From the NCBI GenBank assembly GCA_022414725.1, contig CM039464.1, positions 11,241,506 to 11,305,505 on the forward strand: a DNA stretch of 64,000 nt, in the 5' to 3' direction. A program made the translations under genes and the position numbers. This DNA comes from Microglena sp. YARC. Lineage: Eukaryota > Chlorophyta > Chlorophyceae > Chlamydomonadales > Chlamydomonadaceae. Below are positions 40,675 through 49,479 of this stretch, piece after piece; the stretch's first letter is position 1; every line of letters starts with the position of its first letter. Under the pieces are notes generated by a model. It saw only the letters and a program-made list of their open reading frames with translations. It was not told where the DNA came from and did no database searches.

Positions 40675-42687
40675 ATGGCGTCCCACAAAACAACCAAGGT
40701 AAACGACGACGCGGCTGAACAGCCTACGATTTTGGTGGTCGACACCAATCCTGAAGGGATGGCGTCGTCTGACACTGAGCCCGACGCTGAGCTCGGTGCT
40801 ACGCTGGATGAGTCCGCATCTGCCGACGCGCGGCCCTCTGTCTCAGTGGGTACGCTGCAGCCTCTGGTTGCCGGCTTCGATGGTCTGGCGGCACCCTCGG
40901 GTGCGCCGCCCGCTGCCCCGCCTATGCGCGCGGGCATGGCCCCGACGACGACGACGACGACGCTGGCCAAGCCTTGCCCCGAGGAGCTCAGCGCTCGCTG
41001 GGAAGCTGGCGCGGAGCGCAGGAGGCATGAGCATATGCCTGGACACCTGATCGCGGCGGAGCAAATTGGGCACCTCCGCGCGCAGCTCGATCAGGCCGCC
41101 ATCGCCAACTCGGCCCTTACCGAGCAGTTTATGACGGCGATATCCGCTAAGGACGCCGAAATCGCTGACCTGGTGCAGCGCCTCGCCGTCTCCAGCGCGG
41201 CTACCGAGGCCGCATTGGCCAATGGCGATCCTACTGAGAGGCAAGAGCTGTTAAACAGCCACTACTTCCTCGGCAAGGATCTGGCTAAAAGTCGCACGGC
41301 ATTGTCCGACCTCCAGGCCGCTTTCACTGGGGCCGCGGCGATCGCCAAGTCCGCCATGGATGCGTTGTGCACAGAGCTAGCGGCTAAGGAGACCGCGCTC
41401 GAGGCTACACAGACCAACCTTGCTAAATCTCAAGCAGGTGAGCGCAGTCTGACGCCTGACGGATATAGAACCAACCTGCCTTTCTCGGTTTGCAATCCAT
41501 TTGATCATGTTGAGGACACACCTTCCCGCTTGGGTACACCTCACAATGTTTTGCCCGTGAATCGCACGCTGTTTCCCACTATGCCGACGCCATTGTCTAA
41601 CTTGCCACGTCCTTCCCCCCATGCAGAGATCACCCCCATTCTCGCTGAGAACGCCCGCTTGACTGAGGTCGTCGCGCAGCTGGCTCGCGAGAACGTCGCC
41701 TACGGTAAGCGCCCAGTCGCTGCTCCCGCGGCTGCCTCTACCGCCGCCATTACCCAAGCGGATGTCATGGCCATGATCGCTGCGCACCACTCTACTGTGG
41801 CGCGCAACGAGACGGTGCCGATGGACACTGAGGACCCTGGCGGTTCTTCCAGCGGCGCCACCTTCCATGGGGTTGGGAACAGCAGGACTGTCGGGCGCAA
41901 GCATGCGCTTCCTCAGGCCGCTCGTGAGGACGACGCCGCCGCTCTGGACGCCATCTCTGCGCGCAAACAGGCGTTTTTGCGCGGTCGCCAGATCAAGGCG
42001 TCGCCTACCTATGCCAAGGCTGCGAAGTCGGATGGTCTTCTTTACTACCACTCCGCGGACCACCCCGTCGCGCCTTATGCCGACGTCAAGTTGGCGGCGG
42101 ATATGAACGCATACGCTGACGGGCTCCTCCTGGAATGCGATCCCGAGAACATCGTGGAATCGCTGCAGGCGGTTGATGATCTCCGCGACAGCACGACCCG
42201 TTTGTACACGGCATCCAAGATGCGAAAGCAAAAGTGGATGGAATTCATGCCTTTGAACATCAAGGACATCGCCGACAAGGACGCCGCCCTCAAGGGCACT
42301 AAGCTGAAGCCCCACTACCCGGCGGCGGAGGCCAATGACGACAAAATGGACGAGACGTTGCCTCGTGCACCTGACAGGCAGGTGCGGGTTGCGGGGAATT
42401 CAGGGTTGTTTGATAAACTAGCTGTTGCTCAGGTAGCCCCGGCGTTTGATCCAGAACCCTTTCGACTCCCCGACGTCTATGCCCCTTCGGGTGGTCTTAC
42501 TGGCAAAATGCAATGTGGTTCGATCCCGCGGGGGGGGCGCTACCCCTTCCCCGCCGACAGCACCGACCGCCGCTCCCTTACCACCCGACGGCCCCTTTTT
42601 GGTCTCCGACTACTCGTCATCGGACCACGACTTAGCCGATTCCCCAGGTTCGTCCCTCCAGGTTCCACCTGTCGAAACGACCTCTAA
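40675..42687 (+). CDS. gag N-terminal region (coiled coil), frameshifted near its end
   Basis: Start chosen at the ATG giving MASHKTTKVNDDAAEQP; the frame is open a little further upstream but without an ATG. The protein is Ala/Pro/Asp-rich, with a likely coiled coil around residues 110-260 (HLRAQLDQAAIANSALTEQF, ELAAKETALEATQTNLAKSQ) and a second near 320-350. It has no recognised enzymatic domain. At the G run 42531-42538 the authentic frame appears to pass to frame 2, where a Pro-rich stretch (PSPPTAPTAAPLPPDGP) continues towards the capsid-like region. The last ~50 codons in the original frame are therefore probably out-of-frame sequence. The unusually long N-terminal extension is notable for a gypsy gag. 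Confidence 0.75.
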   Translation: MASHKTTKVNDDAAEQPTILVVDTNPEGMASSDTEPDAELGATLDESASADARPSVSVGTLQPLVAGFDGLAAPSGAPPAAPPMRAGMAPTTTTTTLAKPCPEELSARWEAGAERRRHEHMPGHLIAAEQIGHLRAQLDQAAIANSALTEQFMTAISAKDAEIADLVQRLAVSSAATEAALANGDPTERQELLNSHYFLGKDLAKSRTALSDLQAAFTGAAAIAKSAMDALCTELAAKETALEATQTNLAKSQAGERSLTPDGYRTNLPFSVCNPFDHVEDTPSRLGTPHNVLPVNRTLFPTMPTPLSNLPRPSPHAEITPILAENARLTEVVAQLARENVAYGKRPVAAPAAASTAAITQADVMAMIAAHHSTVARNETVPMDTEDPGGSSSGATFHGVGNSRTVGRKHALPQAAREDDAAALDAISARKQAFLRGRQIKASPTYAKAAKSDGLLYYHSADHPVAPYADVKLAADMNAYADGLLLECDPENIVESLQAVDDLRDSTTRLYTASKMRKQKWMEFMPLNIKDIADKDAALKGTKLKPHYPAAEANDDKMDETLPRAPDRQVRVAGNSGLFDKLAVAQVAPAFDPEPFRLPDVYAPSGGLTGKMQCGSIPRGGRYPFPADSTDRRSLTTRRPLFGLRLLVIGPRLSRFPRFVPPGSTCRNDL

Positions 42688-42820
42688 TCGCGGTCCTCGG
42701 GCTACTCAGCCTGAGCCCCCAAGGACGCCCGCAGTACCTCCGGTGGCTTCCCCGGCCGCTGTTCGACCTCGTGCAAAGCGCGCAGCTACGCTGCCCGCAA
42801 ACACCCCTTCTCCGACGTGA

Positions 42821-44251
42821 CAGGTTCGCGCGGACACACACCTGGCCCCGGAAGGCCCGCCAGGTGAGCCCGGTTCGCTCCCGCCGATCACCCCTCCTCC
42901 CGCCAACCGCGCCACTCGTCACTCTGATCACGACAATGGGTTCGCCAAGCGTGTTACTGAAATGAGAAAGGAATTACGTCTCATTGAACACAAACTGTCG
43001 GACAAATGCACTTGGGCTAAGTTGCGCCGATGGGTATTCAATGTGGCCACGATCATGGAGCTCCAGTTCGCCGACGGTTACCTTGGTCCGTTCGAGCGCA
43101 TTGTTCCACATCTGTCGGGCGCATTCACTGGCCAACTCCGCATCACTTACGACGAGGCATGGGCTAGCGATGAGTTGGACGGGTTGGATTTCATGGGAAT
43201 CGTTGCATGGGCGGAATCGCTCCTCCTGCCCGAGCTATTAACGGAATCACACGTCGCTCTCACCAAACTACACGAAGGTGGTTTCCGCCAAGATACCCGA
43301 TCCTTGCAGAATTATTACCACGCCATCAAGTCGGAATTTTGCAAAGTCCCCGATCTCACCGATCGCGAGAAGTTGAACTTGTTTTGTACGGGACTCTCCG
43401 ATGAACTCCGCGCCGGTGCACACTCTCGGCGCGAGTCTGGTACTATGTTCGAAACGATGGAGGATTTGTTCCGCTATCTGCAATTGGACGAGGCGAGGAA
43501 AGTTGTCGCCGCTCGTGGCAAATCCTTGACGGACAAGCACGATCGCCATCAGAGGGGAGGTTACGCTAATCAGAAGTCGAGGTATCCATTCAAGCGCCCC
43601 TCGGATACTAAATACCCGGGTAAGGACCTTGCATTCAATCGCGTCCAATTTACCAACTCCCCCCCCTCCGATTCTGACACTGATTCTTTCTCTTCGCAGG
43701 GACGAAAGACCACCGACGACGGCGGGGAGATGAACTCTCGCCCAGCCAAGAGCCCCAAACTGGCGGCCAACAGTAGTCGCAACCCGGCCGGTGGCCGAGG
43801 TGGTGGAGGACGTAGTGCGACGCAGCCGGCGCACATCGGCAAGCTGGGTGGATCGCCAAGGTCGCAGGTCCTCAGTTTGCAAGGTGCTGATCGCACGTTC
43901 GGGAAAGGCTCTATTAGCCGCGGCGCGGGCCGTGGTGGTCGAGGAGGATACGGACAGGGTGCTGGTCGGGGCCGTTCACAGCCCAGCGGGCCGCGGACCC
44001 CCGACTTTTCGGGTCAAGACCCTCAAAACGCCATGCATATGAACAAATCGGTCAGCGTCGGGCAGACCATCTGGCTTCAGAATGGAGCTCGCTGCTTCTT
44101 CTGTTTCCGCTACATGAGGACATGTGTGCGGTCGCTGAATGCTGACGGACGCTGCCGCACGCGGGACTTGCCTAACTGGCCGGCCCTCAATGAGACTACG
44201 TGTCCCGACTGGGCCCTTGACGGCAACGGTCCCATCCCGATTTGGGAATAG
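42821..44251 (+). CDS. gag capsid/nucleocapsid-like region
   Basis: The frame is open from 42821 (just after a TGA) to the TAG at 44249-44251; the first ATG is at 42962. A helical capsid-like part contains WVFNV/LQFADGYLGPFER, LQNYYHAIKSEF and the DLTDREKLNLFCTGLSDELR segment, typical of retrotransposon gag. It is followed by a Gly/Arg-rich RGG tract (RGAGRGGRGGYGQGAGRGR) and a Cys cluster, CFFCFRYMRTC...GRC...TTC. The cluster replaces the usual CCHC knuckle and may bind zinc or nucleic acid. The frame continues without a shift into pol after the single TAG, as in stop-readthrough gag-pol arrangements, although simple decay is equally possible. Confidence 0.8.
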   Translation, partial: QVRADTHLAPEGPPGEPGSLPPITPPPANRATRHSDHDNGFAKRVTEMRKELRLIEHKLSDKCTWAKLRRWVFNVATIMELQFADGYLGPFERIVPHLSGAFTGQLRITYDEAWASDELDGLDFMGIVAWAESLLLPELLTESHVALTKLHEGGFRQDTRSLQNYYHAIKSEFCKVPDLTDREKLNLFCTGLSDELRAGAHSRRESGTMFETMEDLFRYLQLDEARKVVAARGKSLTDKHDRHQRGGYANQKSRYPFKRPSDTKYPGKDLAFNRVQFTNSPPSDSDTDSFSSQGRKTTDDGGEMNSRPAKSPKLAANSSRNPAGGRGGGGRSATQPAHIGKLGGSPRSQVLSLQGADRTFGKGSISRGAGRGGRGGYGQGAGRGRSQPSGPRTPDFSGQDPQNAMHMNKSVSVGQTIWLQNGARCFFCFRYMRTCVRSLNADGRCRTRDLPNWPALNETTCPDWALDGNGPIPIWE

Positions 44252-47197
44252 GAACCGGCCGGTCAGGTATTGACAAGCCTGGATCGTGTAATTAGCGACG
44301 ATAAAGTAGTAGTAGTCGAGCCACTTGAGCTCTTGTTACAAGTTCAAGAGGAACTATTTTCTAACTTGGGCTTAACCCCAACTATTGATGTAACTTCTAC
44401 TAATGCCTTGTCGTCCCCTTGTCCACTGAAGTTCTCTACGGAGTTTGGCATGCGTGTCTCCATCGCAAACGAGTTCATATACGCTTACCCCATTCCGGAA
44501 GACGTCGTGTCGGTGTTAGAACACTATTGGGAATGCAAAAACGATGCACCCTTCGACACATCCGGTATGTTCATCCTCCCGAAAAACGCAAGTAACGATA
44601 AACATGTCTCCAGTCTCCTCCAAGGTATGGAGTTATTTAAGGAGTATCAATCGTTTGATCACCATATGAAACCCCGCCCCAAGGGGTCACCTTCGAATAA
44701 AGTTCCCATCCAAGTATGGTATGATCCCCCCGACTCCGAACGGGCCGTCCAAATCAAAAAGGATTGGCATGCGATCAACGACGTGACCAAGGCAGTATAC
44801 TTTGGCCCCGCACCTGAGGAGGGCATCCCCAGTCCGGTTGAAACCCGTCGAAAAAAACACTGGTGGTCGGAGGCATTGGATCCCAAAGTTCGCGAAAAAC
44901 AAATCGCTGCCAGACGGTCAACGAAGTGCATCCGTCGCAATCACGCACAACGAAATACGAATACTTCCCCCGTGCTCATGACGCGAGCCAATCGGGTATA
45001 CGAAGTCAACTCCGCTGCTGCCCCCGATATGCTATTCAACGCCCGATCAGGAGCGAAGCAATTGCTCACATTGGCGGACTCAGGCGCGACAGGTTGTCTT
45101 GTGGAAAAGCAAACGGCTGAGGATCTCGGTTTGCACATCCGCCCTTGGGAAAACGAACGCGACGGATTCACTTGCGCTAACGACGGGATTATCAAAATCT
45201 GCGGGACGGTCACGCTCCTTATCCACATACAACGATATGTTGGCAAAGTGTTCGTCCATGTCGTCGACAAACTTCCTGGAGGATTAGACCTAATCCTCGG
45301 ATCCGACTGGATGCGCGACGAAAAGGCCGTCCTAGACTACGATCGCATGACATTGTCACTCAAACGGTACGGCTGTTGTATAACACCTATAAACAGGCAG
45401 CGGGACGAAACGGCTCATTCCTTCTTCACTATGGCACTTTCGGGCAAGTCAACTGATGACCCAGTCATTACTGGTCGCAAGGCAGCAAAGCTTTTAAAGG
45501 CTGGCGCTAACCATGTCATGGTCAATGTCCGCGAATCCCGAGCGGATTTACCGGCGTCTAACGTCACTGCCGATGAACGGGCGAAATTGCTGACGAAATT
45601 ACTGCCGTCCGACGGGCCTTTACCTGGTCCCCCGGTGGCAAGCATGGATTTCGAAAATTGGATCCGCGACAACATCCTTGACCACGACGATAAAACGCTC
45701 ATCTCGGCCAGCGACCTGCGCGCTCTCCTATGGAAGTATCGCAAAGTCTTCAACAATTTGCCTATGGGGACTCCTAACCATCGAGTCATACCTCACGTCA
45801 TCAAAACGCAAGACAATGCTTACGCGCCATATCGCAGAAATCGTCGCATGAGTCCAGCCGAGACCTTACTATGTGAGGAATACGTCTCCGACCTGTTGCA
45901 GCAAGGATTCATCGCCCCGAGCTCGTCCCCGTACGGTGAGCCGATTATGATCATAGCGAAACCGGGTGGAACGGGATACCGTGTTGTTTGCGATTGGCGA
46001 GCACTCAACAACATCACGATTAAAAATAGGTATCCCCTTCCCCGTATTGACGAGACCATTGATCGCCTAGGTGGAGCTACTTTGTTTAGTTCCCTAGACC
46101 TCACGTCTGGTTATTACCAAATACGAATTTCGGACGAGGACGCGCCGAAGACTGCGTTCACTACCCCGATGGGTCAGTATGAATTTTTTACCCCGATGGG
46201 TCAGTATGAAGTCCTTGGGATGGGTTTGGCGAACGCGCCGGCCACATTCCAAGCGGTCATGAACCAAATATTCGCGCCCTACTTGCACAAGTTCGTCGTG
46301 GTCTACTTAGACGATATCTTGGTTTACGGACGCACTCCGGCGGAGCACTTGGCCAACTTGGCCACGGTTCTCCAGGTCCTCCAGGACAACGAATTCTATG
46401 CGAAACTCTCCAAATGTTCCTTCAACAAAACAGAAGTTAAATTCTTGGGTCATTACATTGGACGCGACGGAATTAAAGTTGATCCGAAAAAGGTTAGCAC
46501 AGTCCGTGACTGGCCTACTCCAAAAACGGCGAAAGAGATCGGCTCATTCCTCGGTTTGTGCAATTATTTTTGCAAATTTATCCAAGGCTATTCGTCTCTC
46601 GCTGCCCCTATTCAAACCTTGTCTAACATCAAGGGTGAACAAGGCACCTTGTTCAAACAAGAACATCTCGTCTCATTCGAAGGCCTCAAAGAGGCTTTGC
46701 TATCCGCTCCAGTCCTCGCGCTGCCGGATTTCAGCAAACCTTTCGAAGTCATTACCGACGCATCTTTGCTTGGTACGGGCGCGGTGCTCTTACAAGATAA
46801 ACACCCCATCGCCTTCGCCAGCAAGAAGTATATCCCAGCGGAGCTGAATTATACAACGACGGAACAAGAGATGCTAGCGATCGTCCACGCGTTAACCGAG
46901 TGGCGATGCTACCTCGAAGGTTCCCACATGACATTGGTCACTGACCACAATCCGCTCACGTATTTTGACACCAAGGCGGTCCTTTCACGACGCATGGGCC
47001 GATGGCAGGAAGACCTGGCGCCCTTTAGCTATACTTGGGAGTATCGCGCGGGTCGCAATAATATGGCAGACCCGGTCAGTTGCAATCCCAACCTCTCTGC
47101 CCCCGCCAACGTCGCGGTTGCGCACCAGCTGTTAGTCTTCTCTCTCTTGGTCAGCGAATGCCGGCCTCGATCGATCGAAAAAGCAACGTCCTATTGA
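44252..47197 (+). CDS. pol: aspartic protease, reverse transcriptase, RNase H
   Basis: An open frame continuous with gag apart from the TAG. About 260 residues precede the protease active site LADSGATG near residue 270. The RT fingers/palm contain VVCDWRALNN (about 572), SSLDLTSGYYQI and the catalytic YLDD (679-682). RNase H follows with VITDAS (about 828), the TTTEQEMLA Glu and VTDHNPL. The last part is degraded (NNMADPVSCNP where ADALSR is usual). An exact 21-bp sequence encoding TPMGQYE occurs twice 27 bp apart at 46163 and 46190. This inserts nine in-frame residues immediately before the NAPATF motif, probably harmful to RT. A stop and frameshift then separate integrase. Confidence 0.93.
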   Translation, partial: EPAGQVLTSLDRVISDDKVVVVEPLELLLQVQEELFSNLGLTPTIDVTSTNALSSPCPLKFSTEFGMRVSIANEFIYAYPIPEDVVSVLEHYWECKNDAPFDTSGMFILPKNASNDKHVSSLLQGMELFKEYQSFDHHMKPRPKGSPSNKVPIQVWYDPPDSERAVQIKKDWHAINDVTKAVYFGPAPEEGIPSPVETRRKKHWWSEALDPKVREKQIAARRSTKCIRRNHAQRNTNTSPVLMTRANRVYEVNSAAAPDMLFNARSGAKQLLTLADSGATGCLVEKQTAEDLGLHIRPWENERDGFTCANDGIIKICGTVTLLIHIQRYVGKVFVHVVDKLPGGLDLILGSDWMRDEKAVLDYDRMTLSLKRYGCCITPINRQRDETAHSFFTMALSGKSTDDPVITGRKAAKLLKAGANHVMVNVRESRADLPASNVTADERAKLLTKLLPSDGPLPGPPVASMDFENWIRDNILDHDDKTLISASDLRALLWKYRKVFNNLPMGTPNHRVIPHVIKTQDNAYAPYRRNRRMSPAETLLCEEYVSDLLQQGFIAPSSSPYGEPIMIIAKPGGTGYRVVCDWRALNNITIKNRYPLPRIDETIDRLGGATLFSSLDLTSGYYQIRISDEDAPKTAFTTPMGQYEFFTPMGQYEVLGMGLANAPATFQAVMNQIFAPYLHKFVVVYLDDILVYGRTPAEHLANLATVLQVLQDNEFYAKLSKCSFNKTEVKFLGHYIGRDGIKVDPKKVSTVRDWPTPKTAKEIGSFLGLCNYFCKFIQGYSSLAAPIQTLSNIKGEQGTLFKQEHLVSFEGLKEALLSAPVLALPDFSKPFEVITDASLLGTGAVLLQDKHPIAFASKKYIPAELNYTTTEQEMLAIVHALTEWRCYLEGSHMTLVTDHNPLTYFDTKAVLSRRMGRWQEDLAPFSYTWEYRAGRNNMADPVSCNPNLSAPANVAVAHQLLVFSLLVSECRPRSIEKATSY

Positions 47198-47213
47198 AGT
47201 CGGTCCCGCGGTC

Positions 47214-47693
47214 GTGGATATCCTTCCCCGCCCACCGACGGTCCTCCCCGTACCTTCGGTTCCGGTCAAGGAAACGCGACGACGCAGTCGGCATATACCC
47301 GCTGCGTCGACTCCCTCCTCTTCGTCCATCATGGATCAAATTTTGGCTGGATACAAACAGGACTCGAACTTCACGCCGGGCTGCAAGCGCCTCCGCGATA
47401 AGTTTTCCAGAAACGGTTACTGGTTCAAGAAGAACAAGTATGGACGAGAGTTTTTGTGTGTCCCCCTCGACGCAGCCCTTCGCCTGAATATTATCCGCGA
47501 AGCTCACGACCCTATTTACATGGGCCATTGCGGTCGCACCAAGACATTGGAGCTGGTCACCCGCACTTTTACTTGGGCCAAAGTCACGGCAGATGTTACT
47601 GCCTTCGTCCAACAATGCCATAAGTGCCAAACAAACAAGCCCGGAAACGCAAAGCCTAACGGTACCATGCATGGTTCCCGTGGAAATTCCTGA
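47214..47693 (+). CDS. integrase N-terminal (H2C2) region, shifted frame
   Basis: The fragment includes LAGYKQDSNFTPGCKRL and, near residues 95-140, the zinc-binding H2C2 arrangement: EAHD..MGHCG then QQCHKCQTNKPG. It is in a different frame from RNase H upstream and from the integrase core downstream. The overlap with the next frame (47593-47693) and the loss of similarity after KPNG place the second shift near 47665. The native start does not exist; this is an internal part of pol. Confidence 0.85.
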   Translation: MDILPRPPTVLPVPSVPVKETRRRSRHIPAASTPSSSSIMDQILAGYKQDSNFTPGCKRLRDKFSRNGYWFKKNKYGREFLCVPLDAALRLNIIREAHDPIYMGHCGRTKTLELVTRTFTWAKVTADVTAFVQQCHKCQTNKPGNAKPNGTMHGSRGNS

Positions 47694-48894
47694 GAAATTC
47701 TGGGAGTGTGTCTCCGCGGACCTCATTACGGCGCTTCCGCCAACGTCTTCTGGCCATGATGCCATCGCTGTATTCGTCGACAAACTGTCGAAGATGGTTC
47801 ATGTCGAACTTTGTCATACTACGATAAACGCAGAGGAATTCGCTTCCCTATACCTGAATCGTGTCATCCGCTATCATGGTATCCCAAAGAAACTCCTCAG
47901 TGATCGCGATGCGCGATTCACAGGGCATTTCGGCGTGGCTCTCCATCGATTAATGGGCACGCGACAAGCGTTTTCGACTGCGTTTCATCCTCAAACTGAC
48001 GGTCAGACGGAACGCATGAACCGAGTCATCGAGGACATGATTCGCCACTACGTGGGGCCGTACCACGACGATTGGGATAAGTCCTTGGCGCTTGTGGAAT
48101 TTGCAATCAACAATTCCTACCAAGAGTCCATTCAAAACACCCCATTTCGGGCGTACCTTGGTTACGACCCTACGACGCCGCTAAAGGCTGAGGTCGAATC
48201 GAAATGTCCGGCTGCCAACAATTGGTGGGCCGATCACATTGAACGACAAGATCAATGCAAGGCATGCATGCAAGCCGCTCAAGATCGGCAGAAAGCCCAT
48301 TACGATAAACGACGAACGGAGGTTTTCTTCAACCTTGGTGATAAAGTTCTCTTGTCCACCCGCAATATGAAGTTCAAAGCAACGGGTAAACCAAAATTTA
48401 CGCCTCGTTTTGTTGGCCCCTATACGATTACGGAATGCATTGGTCCACGCGACGAGGTCACCGGAGTCGTCCGGCAAGTCACGGCGTGCCGCTTGGCTTT
48501 GCCCAAGATGATGCGTATCCACCCCGTGTTTCACGTGGGTTTGATCAAGCATTGGCGCTCCGATGGCGTTGTCCATGTTGGACAACCGCTTGAGTTCGAC
48601 TCCGACGGCGCACCAATTTGGAATATCCAATTCATCATGCGCGAGAAATCGCGTGTCATAGGCACATCCAGCAAACGACGTCTCGAATACTTGGTCCGAT
48701 GGCAAGACTTCGGTATTGAGCAAGACACTTGGGAACTCGCCAAGGCGGTCAAGAAAAGTGCCCCTCACATCGTCGATGCATGGAAATCACGTGTTACGCC
48801 CGTTATGTCCCGACGTACGTCGAATAAACGGGCCCATCACCAACCCATCGCACTCGACGCATACGACACGGCGGTCAGATTGCTTTATTCATAA
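47593..48894 (+). CDS. integrase core, GPY module and chromodomain
   Basis: The DDE triad is visible as SADL (about residue 41), SDRDARFTG (about 104) and TERMNRVIED (about 140), with D-35-E-like spacing. HPQTDGQTER is the classic gypsy integrase signature. The C-terminal part has the GPY motif (FVGPYTITE) and then a chromodomain, LEYLVRWQDFGIEQDTWE, with the expected YLVRW and W-E aromatic positions. In chromoviruses this domain steers integration to heterochromatin. That would fit the repeat-rich setting, although the link is inference. The first ~25 residues before EIPEKFWE are probably out of the native frame. Confidence 0.95.
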   Translation: MLLPSSNNAISAKQTSPETQSLTVPCMVPVEIPEKFWECVSADLITALPPTSSGHDAIAVFVDKLSKMVHVELCHTTINAEEFASLYLNRVIRYHGIPKKLLSDRDARFTGHFGVALHRLMGTRQAFSTAFHPQTDGQTERMNRVIEDMIRHYVGPYHDDWDKSLALVEFAINNSYQESIQNTPFRAYLGYDPTTPLKAEVESKCPAANNWWADHIERQDQCKACMQAAQDRQKAHYDKRRTEVFFNLGDKVLLSTRNMKFKATGKPKFTPRFVGPYTITECIGPRDEVTGVVRQVTACRLALPKMMRIHPVFHVGLIKHWRSDGVVHVGQPLEFDSDGAPIWNIQFIMREKSRVIGTSSKRRLEYLVRWQDFGIEQDTWELAKAVKKSAPHIVDAWKSRVTPVMSRRTSNKRAHHQPIALDAYDTAVRLLYS

Positions 48895-49050
48895 AGCTAT
48901 CTTTCCCGGTGTACTCAAAAGGAATGTTAAATGGTTCTCTCCGAAACCAACTTGATTCATCAAGTATATTTTGAGCACGGCACATACGCATACGACTGGT
49001 ATTCACATCCCACCTTTCATACGATCAGATGCGGGGTCCGCATCTCTTAT

Positions 49051-49064
49051 GGAGGGGGGGGGAG
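49051..49064 (+). other. Polypurine tract
   Basis: GGAGGGGGGGGGAG abuts the 3' LTR and would prime plus-strand DNA synthesis. Confidence 0.92.
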
Positions 49065-49415
49065 TGTAACGGTACAGAACCCTTCACGGGTACTCTGGCC
49101 TTCCAGCAAGGCATACGGGTACACCTTACCCGTAAGCCACGTGACGAACGCACATGATACAGTACCATACTCATGTACTGCCTCATCTCTCACAACGCAC
49201 ACGTTGCGTACATAGACACGAGCTACTCGGAACGAACCCTTCTACAAAAATCCTTCCACAAAGACGTTCTTCCCGAGCAACTCCACATCCCCTATCTAGG
49301 TACCCCCCTACTGTTCTGCTAGCTTACGCATATCGACTTACACATAAACATACATCACGTAGACTGTTCACTAGAATAACCCCTTAGGCTGCTAAGTGCA
49401 TCCTGAGCTGTTACA
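49065..49415 (+). repeat. 3' long terminal repeat
   Basis: 351 bp. It differs from the 5' LTR by a 5-bp A insertion near 49243 and four substitutions. Confidence 0.97.
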
Positions 49416-49479
49416 AGCATGACATTGAATGGTTTATACCTACATGCATGGTACAATGGTAGATTTGTATGGTATGGCC

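Larger units (their letters stand above)
39557..49415 (+). mobile_element. Ty3/gypsy chromovirus LTR retrotransposon, complete but coding-defective
   Basis: A 9.86-kb element with 346- and 351-bp LTRs starting TGTAAC and ending GTTACA, flanked by the 5-bp duplication AGCAT (39552-39556 and 49416-49420). Its order is LTR, primer-binding site, gag, protease, reverse transcriptase, RNase H, integrase with GPY module and chromodomain, polypurine tract, LTR. That order is diagnostic of Ty3/gypsy chromoviruses. The LTRs differ by four substitutions and one 5-bp indel, so insertion was recent. The reading frame is broken by a shift in gag, two in-frame stops (TGA at 42818, TAG at 44249), two shifts around the RNase H/integrase region, and a 27-bp duplication in RT. 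Some could be sequencing errors or programmed events. Confidence 0.97.
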
